DNA of 64,000 nucleotides from EA-27 sp964396265 (GCA_964396265.1 CAYNEM010000005.1:81707-145706); one strand, 5' to 3'; numbered from the stretch's first letter, positions 8,110 through 16,623 are shown. A program made the numbers and translations. Notes: generated from the sequence alone by a model not told the origin.

Positions 8110-9314
8110 TGCGAGTCCCGGCCGTGTGGGTGCCGAATGACCCTGTCCCGCTCCTCCGGATGGTGCCCGCGGAGGTGCTCGGAAACCCCCAACTCGTTGA
8201 TGCGTGGACCGAGGCCCTGGCGGGAGCCTACGTGCCCCGCCTCATGGGACGGCTTCTCGGCGGCGCCGACGGGGACGCGCTCGAGGGCGTTCGGGACGAC
8301 AACAGGTCCGCCCTCCTCGTGGGGCACCGCCACGCGATCCGGGGCCGTGAGTACGTCGCCGCAGTCAAGGGGTGCGGCGCGGAATTCGACGCGTACGCGA
8401 ATGCGCGGCTCACGGCCACGAAGCTGAGCGAGATTTGTCGGGATCCTTCTCTGCTTCCCCGCTTGGCGGCAGAGGATGGCGCCGCCTCGGGCTTCATGAC
8501 GGGGGAGAGATGGTTCGGGAACACCCCGTACGGTGGGCAAGCGCCGGACAACGCGGCCATCGGCCTCCTCGCGAGCCTCCGCGCAGACATGGACGAAATC
8601 GCGGGGTTCTTCGTCTGTCCGATTGTCGCGCTCGTCCGGCTCCCCGACGAGGTCGCTCGGTTGGCGGCAAAGTTCTCCTGGTATCGCCGGTACGAGGGAG
8701 GGTACTGGCAAGAGGTCCGTCTCATGCCGTCGAACGTCCGCGTCCACTTCCACAGCCCCGTGGCGTTCGGGGTGGACACCGCGGAGGCCTTCCGGCTCTT
8801 CGGAATCGATTCGTTCGAATCCGCGGAAGCATTCCTGGGGAACCTCGCGCGGTCCGCCGCCGCGGCCCTCACCCTCTATGCCCGAACCCTGCGCCACGAC
8901 GCTCGGGCGGACGCGTACCGCGGGCTCGGGTATGATGACGTTTGGCTCGACAAGGACGCCGTGATCGCTCGGGACGGCACGCTCCACTTCGCGGACCTGG
9001 AGGGGATTGAGGACCTCCGTGCGCCGGACACGGACCGTGTCAGGGACATCATCCGCGCTCAGTTCTTCCGCAACGTGTACGAGGCGAATTACGCGCTCGA
9101 GGCCGTCGCCGCGGAGGCGGGTCGCCGATGGGGCGTCCCCGGGAACGCCGGAGAGCGTCGGGCGTGGATCGTTGAGGTCCTCGCAAGGGCCTGCCGCGGG
9201 GACCCATTCGTGCGCGTGGAACGGGAGGGAGGGCGCGCGGTGTTCGTCGTCGAACCCGCGACGGACCCGGACATCTGCGGGGTCACGCTGGACTTCGCGA
9301 GCGGAGGCGACTGA
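8109..9314 (+). CDS. Hypothetical protein, second gene of the 6.5-10.75 kb operon
   Basis: A 401-residue soluble protein without signal or membrane segments. ATG 8109 overlaps the stop of the GNAT gene by one base and has GAGG nine bases upstream; GTG 8091 is a weaker alternative. Two patches are faintly like kinase-fold proteins: REYVAAVKGCG, resembling a strand carrying an ATP-binding Lys, and DGTLHFADLEGIEDL, resembling the metal-binding strand of aminoglycoside-phosphotransferase-like or siderophore-synthetase-like proteins. A YGGQAPDNAAIG loop lies between them. The order and spacing do not let me assign the fold. It ends in TGATG, overlapping the next gene by one base, so translation is probably coupled. 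Confidence 0.65.
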   Translation: MRVPAVWVPNDPVPLLRMVPAEVLGNPQLVDAWTEALAGAYVPRLMGRLLGGADGDALEGVRDDNRSALLVGHRHAIRGREYVAAVKGCGAEFDAYANARLTATKLSEICRDPSLLPRLAAEDGAASGFMTGERWFGNTPYGGQAPDNAAIGLLASLRADMDEIAGFFVCPIVALVRLPDEVARLAAKFSWYRRYEGGYWQEVRLMPSNVRVHFHSPVAFGVDTAEAFRLFGIDSFESAEAFLGNLARSAAAALTLYARTLRHDARADAYRGLGYDDVWLDKDAVIARDGTLHFADLEGIEDLRAPDTDRVRDIIRAQFFRNVYEANYALEAVAAEAGRRWGVPGNAGERRAWIVEVLARACRGDPFVRVEREGGRAVFVVEPATDPDICGVTLDFASGGD

Positions 9315-10750
9315 TGGAGACCCGCAGGGCCCTCGAGATCCTGACAGCACTCACGCAACGGGGCGAGCCCGCCGCGGCACCATTCGAAGTCGGGGAGATG
9401 GGGGGAGCGGGCCTCGTTCGCACCGTGGGAGTCGCGGCAAAGGACCAGATGGAGATCGTCGCTCGGGAGCTGCCGGCCGCCACGCAGCGCGTGCGCGATC
9501 TCGGCCGTCGTCTGGCGGCGGGTGGAACCGAGGAGCGTGAGAAGCTGCGCGCCCAGCTTCTGGAAGAGACGGTCCGCCTCGAGCATCTCACGCAGACTCG
9601 AGCGAAACTCGACGCCCTAGTCTGGAATGCCCCGACCGAGACGTTCCTCGTCCCCACCTTCGCGGGCCGCCGCCTCCTCACGGACCTCGCGATCTGGCGG
9701 GAGCGGTTCGGCGAGGGCGCGCTCGATGCCTTCCTTAATCGAATCTCGCGCCTGCGTGGCGGGTTGGACGCGACGGTCGCGCGCGCAGCACAGATGCTCC
9801 CCAGCATCGTCGACTCCGAGCCGGCAGTCTCGCGGCCGGAAGCTCGCGCGCCCTCGCTGATCTTGGCCCGGCAAGGCACGAACAACTTCTCGCTCTCCGT
9901 CGCGTACGCGATGTCCCTCCAGCACCTGCGGGTGAAGGACGTCTCGCGACAGGACCGGCTGACGATTGCGGCGATGCTCTCGGGGGACCTTGAGCCGACC
10001 GAGGAACTCGTTCGGTTCGACAAGGCCCTCGAGGCGCTCCGGGACCGAGGACTTGCTCGGGACGCTGAGGCGATCGTCGCCGCCTCCCTCGTCGACTTCA
10101 CGCCCGACCAGGTCGTCGACCAAATCGTCCGGTTCGACGCGATTCGCCGGATGGACGAGAGCCTTGACTCCGTCGAGGCTTCAGTCCTCGCCCGGTCCCC
10201 GCACGCTCCGAAGGAGGCGTACACGCGATATCGGATGGCCCTGGAACACCTCGTCCGTGCGCGGTCGGGGGAAGAGGACCGTCCCGACGCTGCCGCAACG
10301 ATTCTGGCCGCCTCCTCCGGGGAGATCCGGTCAGCATTCGAGCGTTTCGACCGGCACCTAGGGCAGGTGACCGGCATGTTCGACGCCTCCTCTGTCGCCG
10401 CTGCGATGCTCACCACTAGCCCGCTGGACCCCGCCCAGGCTCTCGACATCCTGAAGGAAAGCGTGGGCGCGGTTACCCGCGGGAACTACTTCGACGCGAC
10501 TGTGGAAATCCCCGGCCTCGCGCTCCTTCTCGTTCACGGGACCGGGCCCGAGGTCACGCGGTTCGTGGTCGATTCCGCGATCTCGTTCCCAGGCGGTGCC
10601 CTCCCGATGCCGACCGACCGCGCGCCCGCTTTCTACCCGATCCGAGACACGTCCTGGTATCTCTGGCACGACCGCTGGCTGTACCGCCCGACGCTCCGGT
10701 ACGTCCGGACCCATCCTCTCCACGTCCACACGGTGCCGCAATTCGGCTAG
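9314..10750 (+). CDS. Hypothetical alpha-helical (solenoid-like) protein, third gene of the operon
   Basis: A 478-residue soluble protein. Residues about 50-110 look like a helical hairpin. Residues 200-400 contain four loosely similar helical units, each starting with an Ala-rich helix (IAAMLSGDLEPTEELVRF, VAASLVDFTPDQVVDQIVRF, TILAASSGEIRSAFERF, AAAMLTTSPLDPAQALDIL), which suggests an alpha solenoid. The C-terminus is Tyr, Trp and His rich (SWYLWHDRWLYRPTL). Its ATG overlaps the preceding stop, and its stop overlaps the convergent gene at 10747 by four bases. I do not recognise the family; close coupling to the membrane GNAT gene suggests a joint role. Confidence 0.65.
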   Translation: METRRALEILTALTQRGEPAAAPFEVGEMGGAGLVRTVGVAAKDQMEIVARELPAATQRVRDLGRRLAAGGTEEREKLRAQLLEETVRLEHLTQTRAKLDALVWNAPTETFLVPTFAGRRLLTDLAIWRERFGEGALDAFLNRISRLRGGLDATVARAAQMLPSIVDSEPAVSRPEARAPSLILARQGTNNFSLSVAYAMSLQHLRVKDVSRQDRLTIAAMLSGDLEPTEELVRFDKALEALRDRGLARDAEAIVAASLVDFTPDQVVDQIVRFDAIRRMDESLDSVEASVLARSPHAPKEAYTRYRMALEHLVRARSGEEDRPDAAATILAASSGEIRSAFERFDRHLGQVTGMFDASSVAAAMLTTSPLDPAQALDILKESVGAVTRGNYFDATVEIPGLALLLVHGTGPEVTRFVVDSAISFPGGALPMPTDRAPAFYPIRDTSWYLWHDRWLYRPTLRYVRTHPLHVHTVPQFG

Positions 10751-11577
10751 CCCTGCGCTCGAAGGACCTCTTCGTGCTTCGCGAGCTCCACGAGGAGGTT
10801 ATTGCGACGTCGGCTCCTCGCGAGCGTGAACCGCATAGAGGCGAACGGGGGGACCGCCGCCAGGATGAGAATGGTCGCGAGCACGAAAGACTCCGGGCTC
10901 ACCCCGAGAGCGTCGAGCACAACGAGGGCGAAGGCCACAAGCGTCGGCGGAAGGAGAAAGGCGAGGACGACCGCGCCCATACCGATGAGGGGCTTGCGCG
11001 CCTCCTCGTGCATCGCGCGGACGTCATCGTCCGTGTACGACCGCACGTGGGTCACGAGGGGGCGGCCGAGATCTCGGAACACCTGGCGGACGGCCACCAT
11101 GGCGTACTCGAACCCCGGAGACTCGGCGCGGAACTGTCGGATGGAGCCGGGCGTGAACCTGACCGTCCGCCTGCGCCCGTCCGTCGTCTCCACCCCCAGG
11201 CCCGTGTGGACGAGCGTCCCTGCGGAGGAGGCGAAAGGGGAAAAGGCAGCGCCCGAGATCTCGTATGCCGCGGGGTACACATTCCGCACGTCCACCCACG
11301 GGACGTACGAGGACTGCCGAAGGATCCGCCGCCACGCGGGAAGCGACACCTCGATCCCGCTCGCCCGGATCCGTGTGGGGCTCGGCCACTGGAGGACCGC
11401 CCACGTAACCACCGCAGCGATAGGGACGAAGCAGACGCCTCCGAGCGGGAAGAGTTCCGGGGGGAGCGTAACAGGGCCCACCGAGGTCACGATGACGAAG
11501 AGCATGACGAGGGCGACGGACATCGGGCTCATGGGGAGCGGGGTGTACTCGAACAGCACCGGCCCGCGGTCGTCCAC
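10747..11577 (-). CDS. Membrane protein with PH-like central domain
   Basis: A 276-residue protein with two N-terminal helices (SVALVMLFVIVTSVGPVTL and CFVPIAAVVTWAVLQW) and two more near residue 200-250 (GMGAVVLAFLLPPTLVAFAL, FVLATILILAAVPPF). Between them lies a beta-rich stretch (IRASGIEVSLPAWRRILRQ, VETTDGRRRTVRFTP) that resembles bacterial PH-like domains found in small membrane proteins; this is a weak resemblance. The start is GTG 11577. A TATA-like TTTAAGTAG (minus strand, 11598-11606) lies 25 bases upstream, so the transcript is probably leaderless. It is divergent from the small membrane gene at 11650. Function unknown. Confidence 0.65.
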   Translation of the reverse strand: MDDRGPVLFEYTPLPMSPMSVALVMLFVIVTSVGPVTLPPELFPLGGVCFVPIAAVVTWAVLQWPSPTRIRASGIEVSLPAWRRILRQSSYVPWVDVRNVYPAAYEISGAAFSPFASSAGTLVHTGLGVETTDGRRRTVRFTPGSIRQFRAESPGFEYAMVAVRQVFRDLGRPLVTHVRSYTDDDVRAMHEEARKPLIGMGAVVLAFLLPPTLVAFALVVLDALGVSPESFVLATILILAAVPPFASMRFTLARSRRRNNLLVELAKHEEVLRAQG

Positions 11578-11649
11578 GGGCGCGCGATTGCGCCGCTCTA
11601 CTTAAATCGGCGGGGATGAATTGAAATAAGGGAAGCCGCATGCGGGGGC

Positions 11650-12021
11650 ATGGTTCCCCCGCCGCCCGCCCAGCAAGTGCAACAGCCGTACTATCCTTAT
11701 CAGCAGCAAGCCGCGCCGCATGCGCGGGCCGACGTAGCCTCGTTCATCACGAGAAGGGTCGTGTTCCTGGTCGACGGCATCGGGATCTTGCTCCTCTGGA
11801 TCAGTCTGATGGCGCTGACCGCCTTCAGCGTGACCGATCCTGGAGTGATTAACCTCCTCCAAGCAGTCGGCCTCACGGGCTGCCTGCTGGGCTTTAGCGG
11901 CAGCCTCCTCGGTGGCCTCGGGAGCAAGCAAACGGACGGGAGTCAGAACCACGGACTGTTGGTCCTCGCGGGCATGTTCGTGATCGGCCTTGCAATCCTG
12001 AGCCTCTCGTTCCGGTTCTGA
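11650..12021 (+). CDS. Small membrane protein with Gln/Pro/Tyr-rich N-terminus
   Basis: A 123-residue protein. The first 25 residues are a low-complexity tail (PPPPAQQVQQPYYPYQQQ). Three hydrophobic helices follow (VVFLVDGIGILLLWISLMAL, VGLTGCLLGFSGSLLGGLG, LLVLAGMFVIGLAILSLSF). Such Q/P/Y-rich tails next to membrane helices are common in archaeal small membrane proteins of unknown role. It shares the 72-base intergenic region with the divergent gene at 11577 and is followed by the Kae1 gene 50 bases later on the same strand. Confidence 0.6.
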   Translation: MVPPPPAQQVQQPYYPYQQQAAPHARADVASFITRRVVFLVDGIGILLLWISLMALTAFSVTDPGVINLLQAVGLTGCLLGFSGSLLGGLGSKQTDGSQNHGLLVLAGMFVIGLAILSLSFRF

Positions 12022-12071
12022 GCCCTCAGGCGCTCCGAACCCTTTTGGGTTAGGGGCGCTTCCGAGGAGCC

Positions 12072-13052
12072 GTGCTCTGCCTCGGCATCGAGGGGACCGC
12101 CCATACCGTCGGCGTGGGCATCGTCGACGAGACGTGCCGCGTCCTCGCGAACGTGTACGCGACGGTGCGCCCCGCGACTGGCGGCATCCACCCGCGAGAG
12201 GCCGCGAACCATCACGCGGAGCGCGTCGTCCCCCTCATCCAGGAGGCCGCCGCCAAGGCGGGCGTTACCTTGCGCGACATCGACGTGATCGCGTTCTCCC
12301 AGGGTCCGGGCCTGGGTCCCTGCCTGCGTACGGTCGCGACGGCGGCGCGCGCCCTCGCCCTGTCCCTCGACAAGCCGCTCGTCGGCGTAAACCATTGCGT
12401 CGCGCACATCGAGATCGGCCGCGGACAGTGCGCCTGCGACGACCCTGTCCTCCTCTACGCGTCGGGCGGGAACACGCAGGTCATCGCGTACGCCGCGGGG
12501 CGGTACCGCGTCTTCGGGGAGACGCTGGACATCGGCATCGGCAACATGCTCGACAAGTTCGGCCGCGAAATCGGCATGCCGTTCCCCGCAGGACCGCTGA
12601 TCGAGAAGCACGCGAGCGACGGCAAGGAGCTTCTGCCGCTTCCGTACAGCGTCAAGGGGATGGACGTCGCGTTCAGCGGGATGCTGACGGCGGCGCTCGC
12701 CCTTCACCGCCAGGGCACGCGGCTCGAGGACCTCTGCTACTCCATCCAGGAGACCGCCTTCGCGATGCTCACGGAGGTCACGGAGCGCGCGATGGCCCAT
12801 GTGGAGAAGGACCAGGTCCTGCTCGGCGGCGGCGTCGTGCGTAACAAACGGCTGCGGGCGATGGTCGCGAGGATGGCGGCGGATCGCGGGGCGACGATGT
12901 ACGTGCCGGAGGGCGATCTGTGCATCGACAACGGCGCGATGATCGCGTGGACAGGCCTCCTTCAGCACAAGTCAGGGCGACGAATGGCGGTGGAGGAGAC
13001 GCTCATCGACCAGCGGTTCCGGACGGACGAGGTCGAGGTCACTTGGCGGTAG
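12072..13052 (+). CDS. kae1: tRNA N6-threonylcarbamoyladenosine synthase subunit Kae1
   Basis: Catalytic subunit of the archaeal KEOPS complex, which transfers threonylcarbamoyl from threonylcarbamoyl-AMP to A37 of ANN-decoding tRNAs in the cytoplasm. The 326 residues are a full-length ASKHA-fold protein. The metal site His pair is in VNHCVAHIEIGR, the nucleotide loop is in YASGGNTQVIAY, and the glycine-rich LLGGGVVRNKRLR with DNGAMIAWTG near the end is typical. Many euryarchaeotes carry Kae1 fused to the Bud32 kinase; here the protein stops right after the Kae1 domain, and no Bud32 gene is seen in the window. The start is GTG 12072. Its 3' end overlaps the convergent DUF1444-like gene by 14 bases. 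Confidence 0.95.
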   Translation: MLCLGIEGTAHTVGVGIVDETCRVLANVYATVRPATGGIHPREAANHHAERVVPLIQEAAAKAGVTLRDIDVIAFSQGPGLGPCLRTVATAARALALSLDKPLVGVNHCVAHIEIGRGQCACDDPVLLYASGGNTQVIAYAAGRYRVFGETLDIGIGNMLDKFGREIGMPFPAGPLIEKHASDGKELLPLPYSVKGMDVAFSGMLTAALALHRQGTRLEDLCYSIQETAFAMLTEVTERAMAHVEKDQVLLGGGVVRNKRLRAMVARMAADRGATMYVPEGDLCIDNGAMIAWTGLLQHKSGRRMAVEETLIDQRFRTDEVEVTWR

Positions 13053-13986
13053 GCGACTTGCCCAAGCGGTTTAGCGCCTCGACGAAACGGTCTGGGGCGA
13101 AGACACCGAGGCTCTTCTCCTCGATGCGCACAGGGATGTATTCCCATGAGCGTCCGTCGAACCACATAGGTTGATCGGTAATCGCGTACCCCTCCTTCAT
13201 GGAGAGATCGTGCGCGAACGCGAACGCCGGGTTCATCGCGCGGATCGCGTCTATCGAATCGAGTCGGACGCACAGGAGGAGGTCCCGGACAGGCACCGCC
13301 GCGATGACACCCTCTTGCGGCCACGGGTTCACAATATCCTTCAGAACTAGAAGGCGTGCGGCATCATATGAGTCCCCGGTGTCGTACACCAGGAGACCGG
13401 GCAACTGGCTGACGGGGTGCAGGTCGTTCGGCGAAGACCGCCGACGCAGGTTCTCAAGCGCAATTGGGTACAGGGCATCGAACGTCGTCTTCCACTCATC
13501 AAGATGCTTCTGGCGCACATACCAGACCGTCATCGCTTCATCGACCACGAGATTGACCTGCAGAGCTGGGACGGCCGGTACGACCACGCTGCCTCCAGTG
13601 GGATCCTTGGCGGTCCTTGTCTCCTCCGCCTGCGCGGGGACAAGGACCCGGAAAGGCGGAATCTCGTCCATGGGGGCGAAGGGCAGGCCGACTCGAGGCA
13701 TCAACCGATCGCGGGCCACGTCGAGCGCTACGCCCTCGCCCGAAGGCGCGCTCATGGAGGCTTGGACGAAGTGGTCAAGAATCGCGCCCCGATCCGCGGG
13801 CGACGCATTCATGGTCCGGGCCCGGACGTTTGCGAGGAAGAGCGTGGTCGGCTCGCCGCCCCGGATGACGGTCGCTCTTTCGCCCGTAGTCTCCGTAACC
13901 TTGAGTCCGTGGCGCGCGCAAGTATCCCGGAACAGGGCCTCGAACTCGTCCGGCTTCGGCTTCTTGCCGAACGGATTCCAGGGCAT
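13039..13986 (-). CDS. DUF1444 (YtpQ/UPF0354)-like protein
   Basis: A 315-residue soluble protein. Its C-terminal two thirds matches the pattern of the bacterial YtpQ/UPF0354 family as I know it: a VWYVRQKHLDEWKTTFDAL region, ALENLRRR, then GDSYDAARLLVLKDIV, GVIAAVPVRDLLLCVRLD and the closing WFDGRSWEYIPV. The biochemical role of that family is not established. ATG 13986 (MPWNPFGKKP) is preferred; the frame also opens from ATG 14019. It lies 63 bases downstream of the class V aminotransferase gene on the same strand, so co-transcription is possible. Confidence 0.65.
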   Translation of the reverse strand: MPWNPFGKKPKPDEFEALFRDTCARHGLKVTETTGERATVIRGGEPTTLFLANVRARTMNASPADRGAILDHFVQASMSAPSGEGVALDVARDRLMPRVGLPFAPMDEIPPFRVLVPAQAEETRTAKDPTGGSVVVPAVPALQVNLVVDEAMTVWYVRQKHLDEWKTTFDALYPIALENLRRRSSPNDLHPVSQLPGLLVYDTGDSYDAARLLVLKDIVNPWPQEGVIAAVPVRDLLLCVRLDSIDAIRAMNPAFAFAHDLSMKEGYAITDQPMWFDGRSWEYIPVRIEEKSLGVFAPDRFVEALNRLGKSPTAK

Positions 13987-14049
13987 GTCCTTTCGGGGAG
14001 AGGGTGCCAAAACTACCATGTTGGTGGGGCGGCGATGACTAGTCGAGCC

Positions 14050-15174
14050 CTATGTCCGCGCGTCGATTGCCGGAACCGTTGCGCCCTCGGGGACCGGATG
14101 GCCGGAGCCCGCGAGGACGGCCTCGATCGCCGCCCACGTCGCGCGCATGTCCTCCATCGAGCAGATGCCCATGTGCCCGATGCGGAAGATCTTCCCCTTC
14201 AGCTGCGACTGACCGCCGGCGATCGACACGCCATGTTTCTCGAGGAGGGCTTTCCGGAATTTCGCGTCGTCAAGGTTCGGCGGATAGTTGATCGCGGTGA
14301 CCGTGTTCGAGGCGACGGATTCGTCCGGGTAGAGCGTGAGGCCGAGGGCTTTGGTGGCGGCACGGCACGCATCGGCCAGCGTCGTGGTCCTCCGGATCCG
14401 GTTCTCCACTCCTTCTTCCCTCAACAGGCGAAGCGCCTCTCGGACCGCGAGGAACAGCGGGATCGAGGGCGTGTACGGCGTGTCCTCGTCATCCCGCAGC
14501 AGGTCGATATGCACCTTCAGGTTCAGGTAGTAGGCGCGCTCCTCGTGGAGCTGCTCGTATGCGCGATGGGAGACAAACACCCCCGCCAATCCTGCGGGAG
14601 CCGCGAGGCACTTCTGGGAGCCCATGACGACGGCGTCGAGCCCCCACTCGTAGGGCCGGACCTCGAGCCCGCCGACGCTCGTGATGCCGTCCACGAGGCA
14701 CAGGACGTCCCGCTTTCGGCACAGCGCCGCGATCTCCCGCAGCGGGTTCGTCACGGCCGTGCTCGTCTCGTTGTGGCAAACCGAGAGAGCGCGATAGGCG
14801 CCGGTTTCCAGCGAGGCCGCAATCCGTTCCAGGTCCATGGGCTTCCCCCAAGGGAACTCGATCTGGTCGGCGTCCGCGACGAGCCGCGCGAGCTCGTGCG
14901 ACCGCTCGCTGAACTTCCCGTTCACGAGGCAGAGGACCTTGTCCCCCTTCCGCAGGAGGGACGACATCACGGCCTCGAGTCCCGCGGTCCCCGAGCCGGA
15001 GATCGCCGCGACATGTCCCTCGGCCGTCTGGAAGAGGTACCGGAGCCCATCGAGGATGTCTCGGTTCACGCGCCGGAACTCCGCACCCCGATGGTTGATC
15101 ATGGACCCGGACATCGCCGCCAAGACGCGGGGGTCGATCTTGACGGGGCCCGGGAGCATGAAGACCGGTTCCAT
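14050..15174 (-). CDS. Class V aminotransferase (alanine-glyoxylate / serine-pyruvate type)
   Basis: PLP-dependent aminotransferase of 374 residues, related to alanine-glyoxylate and serine-pyruvate aminotransferases. It starts with the family signature MLPGPVKIDPRVL and INHRGAEFRRV. The substrate-side ISGSGTAGLEAVMSSLL, the PLP-ring Asp in VDGITSVGGLE and the Schiff-base Lys in VMGSQKCLAAPAGLA are present. The C-terminal domain closes with GKIFRIGHMG, which carries the conserved carboxylate-binding Arg. ATG 15174 is chosen; a TATA-like GCTTAAGGG (minus, 15203-15211) lies about 30 bases upstream. The frame is open to 15564 but that part overlaps the opposite-strand regulator. In archaea such enzymes serve serine/glycine metabolism; the exact amino donor is not known. 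Confidence 0.88.
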   Translation of the reverse strand: MEPVFMLPGPVKIDPRVLAAMSGSMINHRGAEFRRVNRDILDGLRYLFQTAEGHVAAISGSGTAGLEAVMSSLLRKGDKVLCLVNGKFSERSHELARLVADADQIEFPWGKPMDLERIAASLETGAYRALSVCHNETSTAVTNPLREIAALCRKRDVLCLVDGITSVGGLEVRPYEWGLDAVVMGSQKCLAAPAGLAGVFVSHRAYEQLHEERAYYLNLKVHIDLLRDDEDTPYTPSIPLFLAVREALRLLREEGVENRIRRTTTLADACRAATKALGLTLYPDESVASNTVTAINYPPNLDDAKFRKALLEKHGVSIAGGQSQLKGKIFRIGHMGICSMEDMRATWAAIEAVLAGSGHPVPEGATVPAIDART

Positions 15175-15345
15175 GGAGAACGCCGGCCCATCGCGGGTCG
15201 CTCCCTTAAGCGTTCGCGACGGAAAATCCTGAAGAAACACCGTCTCGTCGCCGGCGACGCTGGGTTTAAGTAGAGGATAGCCATTCGTCCGACAACCGTA
15301 CGCCATTAGGCAGACAAGAGCGTACAGAATGGGACGGAGGCCGTA

Positions 15346-15582
15346 ATGCCGGGCGAGGACGACAAAATCACGATTCGCGTGCCGAGGCGGTTCCTCCAAG
15401 CGATCGACTTCCTCGTGGAGATGGACGACTTCCCGTCCCGCAGTGAAGCCGTGCGCGCGGCCCTCCGTGACTTCGTCTACGGCCGCGTGGAGATCGTGAC
15501 GGACAAGCTCAAGAAGATGCAGGCCGCGGAGGCCGCGATGGCGGAAGCCGAGCGGACGCGCCACGAGTTCCTGCGGAAGTGA
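15346..15582 (+). CDS. Ribbon-helix-helix transcriptional regulator (CdrS-like)
   Basis: A 78-residue DNA-binding protein. Residues 7-45 form a ribbon-helix-helix: the beta strand KITIRVPRRFL, helix A QAIDFLVEMDDFP, and SRSEAVRAALRDFVYG, with the usual SRSEAxRxAL turn. A charged helical tail follows. The length and sequence resemble CdrS, a short archaeal RHH regulator linked to cell-division genes in haloarchaea, but no ftsZ is nearby. GGAGG at 15336-15340 lies five bases before ATG 15346, a clear ribosome binding site. Downstream come alternative hairpins and a T-run terminator (15612-15707). Confidence 0.85.
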   Translation: MPGEDDKITIRVPRRFLQAIDFLVEMDDFPSRSEAVRAALRDFVYGRVEIVTDKLKKMQAAEAAMAEAERTRHEFLRK

Positions 15583-15611
15583 AGGACATGACGCTCACAA
15601 TCGGGATGGGA

Positions 15612-15707
15612 GCACCGGTCGGGAGGTCGGTGCGAGCCCCCCGCACCTCAGGATTAACCTCCCCCCAACTACGGGTGGCCTAACTCACACGGTCACCCGC
15701 TTTTTTT
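15612..15707 (+). ncRNA. Candidate structured RNA element with mutually exclusive hairpins
   Basis: Starting 30 bases after the RHH gene, GCACCG (15612-15617) can pair with CGGTGC (15628-15633). The same bases can instead form GGTGCG (15629-15634) with CGCACC (15642-15647), enclosed by GGGAGGT (15621-15627) with ACCTCCC (15657-15663). The two folds exclude each other, as in attenuators and riboswitches. A third hairpin, GGGTGGCC (15673-15680) with GGTCACCC (15691-15698), runs directly into seven Ts. It could be the 3' untranslated region of the regulator mRNA or a separate small RNA. It matches no RNA family I know. Confidence 0.4.
15673..15707 (+). terminator. Hairpin plus T-run terminator
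   Basis: GGGTGGCC (15673-15680) pairs with GGTCACCC (15691-15698), with one G-T pair. After two bases comes a run of seven T (15701-15707). This would end the transcript of the ribbon-helix-helix gene before the next gene's TATA box at 15728-15735. Confidence 0.55.
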
Positions 15708-15757
15708 CTATGCGCGCGCGAACAACGTTTAACTAGCATAGCCCGATGGCTCGAGGG

Positions 15758-16309
15758 ATGAGGGCGCCCCCCGGCGCTTGGCAGCGCGCAGCCTTAGTGG
15801 CGGTGCCCCTCGCGCTCGTCGTCCTGATCTTCGTTACGCCCGCGCTCATCGGCCAGAAGCGACCCCAGCCCACGGACATCCCCGTGTTCCACGCCGAGGT
15901 CATGGGGCAACCGTGGAACGGGACCGTGAATGAGACCCTGCTCCTGTACGTGAAGAGCGCCCTCGGGACCCCCCTGTACGACTACCTCGCAATCAACGCA
16001 TCCGCGGTTCGGGGGCCAATGCCGGGCGAGGGGGCTTGCGGCGGTATACTTTCCGGCGGCGAGAACGCCTCCTGCAGCGAGGGGTGGGTCCCCTCCCTCT
16101 GGTTCAAGGTTCCCATGGTAGTCTTCGCGGTCGTGAACGTGACTGCCATGGCGATCCTGGGGGAGACGACTTTCCGCTTCAACGCGACGTTCGAGGTCAC
16201 GTGGACGGAACCGGGGCTGGTCTTCCGGGTACGACCGGAGGGCACCTCCGTCGCGCTGCCTGACCGGGACACGTACACGGTCGCGATGCAGCGGGAGGCG
16301 CGTCGGTGA
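15758..16309 (+). CDS. Exported membrane-anchored protein of unknown function
   Basis: A 183-residue protein with an N-terminal signal/anchor (AALVAVPLALVVLIFVTPAL) and an exported beta-rich domain containing NGT, NET, NAS and NVT glycosylation-type sequons. Two cysteines (GACGG and NASCSEG) lie close together and may form a disulfide. ATG 15758 sits about 25 bases after the TATA-like TTTAACTA (15728-15735), so I prefer it over ATG 15746. It ends GTGA, overlapping the start of the next gene by four bases, so both products probably work together. I do not recognise the family. Confidence 0.6.
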   Translation: MRAPPGAWQRAALVAVPLALVVLIFVTPALIGQKRPQPTDIPVFHAEVMGQPWNGTVNETLLLYVKSALGTPLYDYLAINASAVRGPMPGEGACGGILSGGENASCSEGWVPSLWFKVPMVVFAVVNVTAMAILGETTFRFNATFEVTWTEPGLVFRVRPEGTSVALPDRDTYTVAMQREARR

Positions 16310-16623
16310 GGCGAAAGTGGCTCGCACTCTGGTCGGCGTTCGTTCTCGGCCTCATCGCGATCGAACTCTTCATCGTCACAGTTGTGGTCGACCCCCTCAC
16401 GAACTTCTACTTCGTCATCCTCGCGATCGCGGTCATCGGTATCCTCGCAATCATCGGGGCCGTGTTCCTCGGGATCTTCGTCACAACGCGCATCTTGAGC
16501 TCGCAGGAGTTCACCCCGTTCGAGAAGGAGATGCTTGCTATGCGGGAGGACGTGAAGGCGCTCACAGCCAAGGTAGAGGAACTCACACAGGGAATCTCGG
16601 AAAACCCGAGGGAAAGGGAGTAG
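16306..16623 (+). CDS. Small two-helix membrane protein with C-terminal coiled coil
   Basis: A 105-residue protein starting at GTG 16306, which overlaps the stop of the preceding exported protein by four bases. Two hydrophobic helices (LWSAFVLGLIAIELFIVTVV and FVILAIAVIGILAIIGAVFL) are followed by a cytoplasmic charged helix (FEKEMLAMREDVKALTAKVE) that fits a coiled coil. Translational coupling suggests a two-protein membrane unit with its partner. No known family recognised. It ends 20 bases before the convergent Cas4-like gene. Confidence 0.6.
   Translation: MRRKWLALWSAFVLGLIAIELFIVTVVVDPLTNFYFVILAIAVIGILAIIGAVFLGIFVTTRILSSQEFTPFEKEMLAMREDVKALTAKVEELTQGISENPRERE

Noticed and set aside
8808..8826. 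TTCGAATCC resembling a tRNA T-loop
   Set aside because: It is inside a coding frame, the flanking bases do not form an acceptor or anticodon stem.
14050..15564. Longer start for the class V aminotransferase
   Set aside because: The sequence upstream of 15174 is antisense to the RHH regulator and lacks similarity; a TATA box sits inside it.
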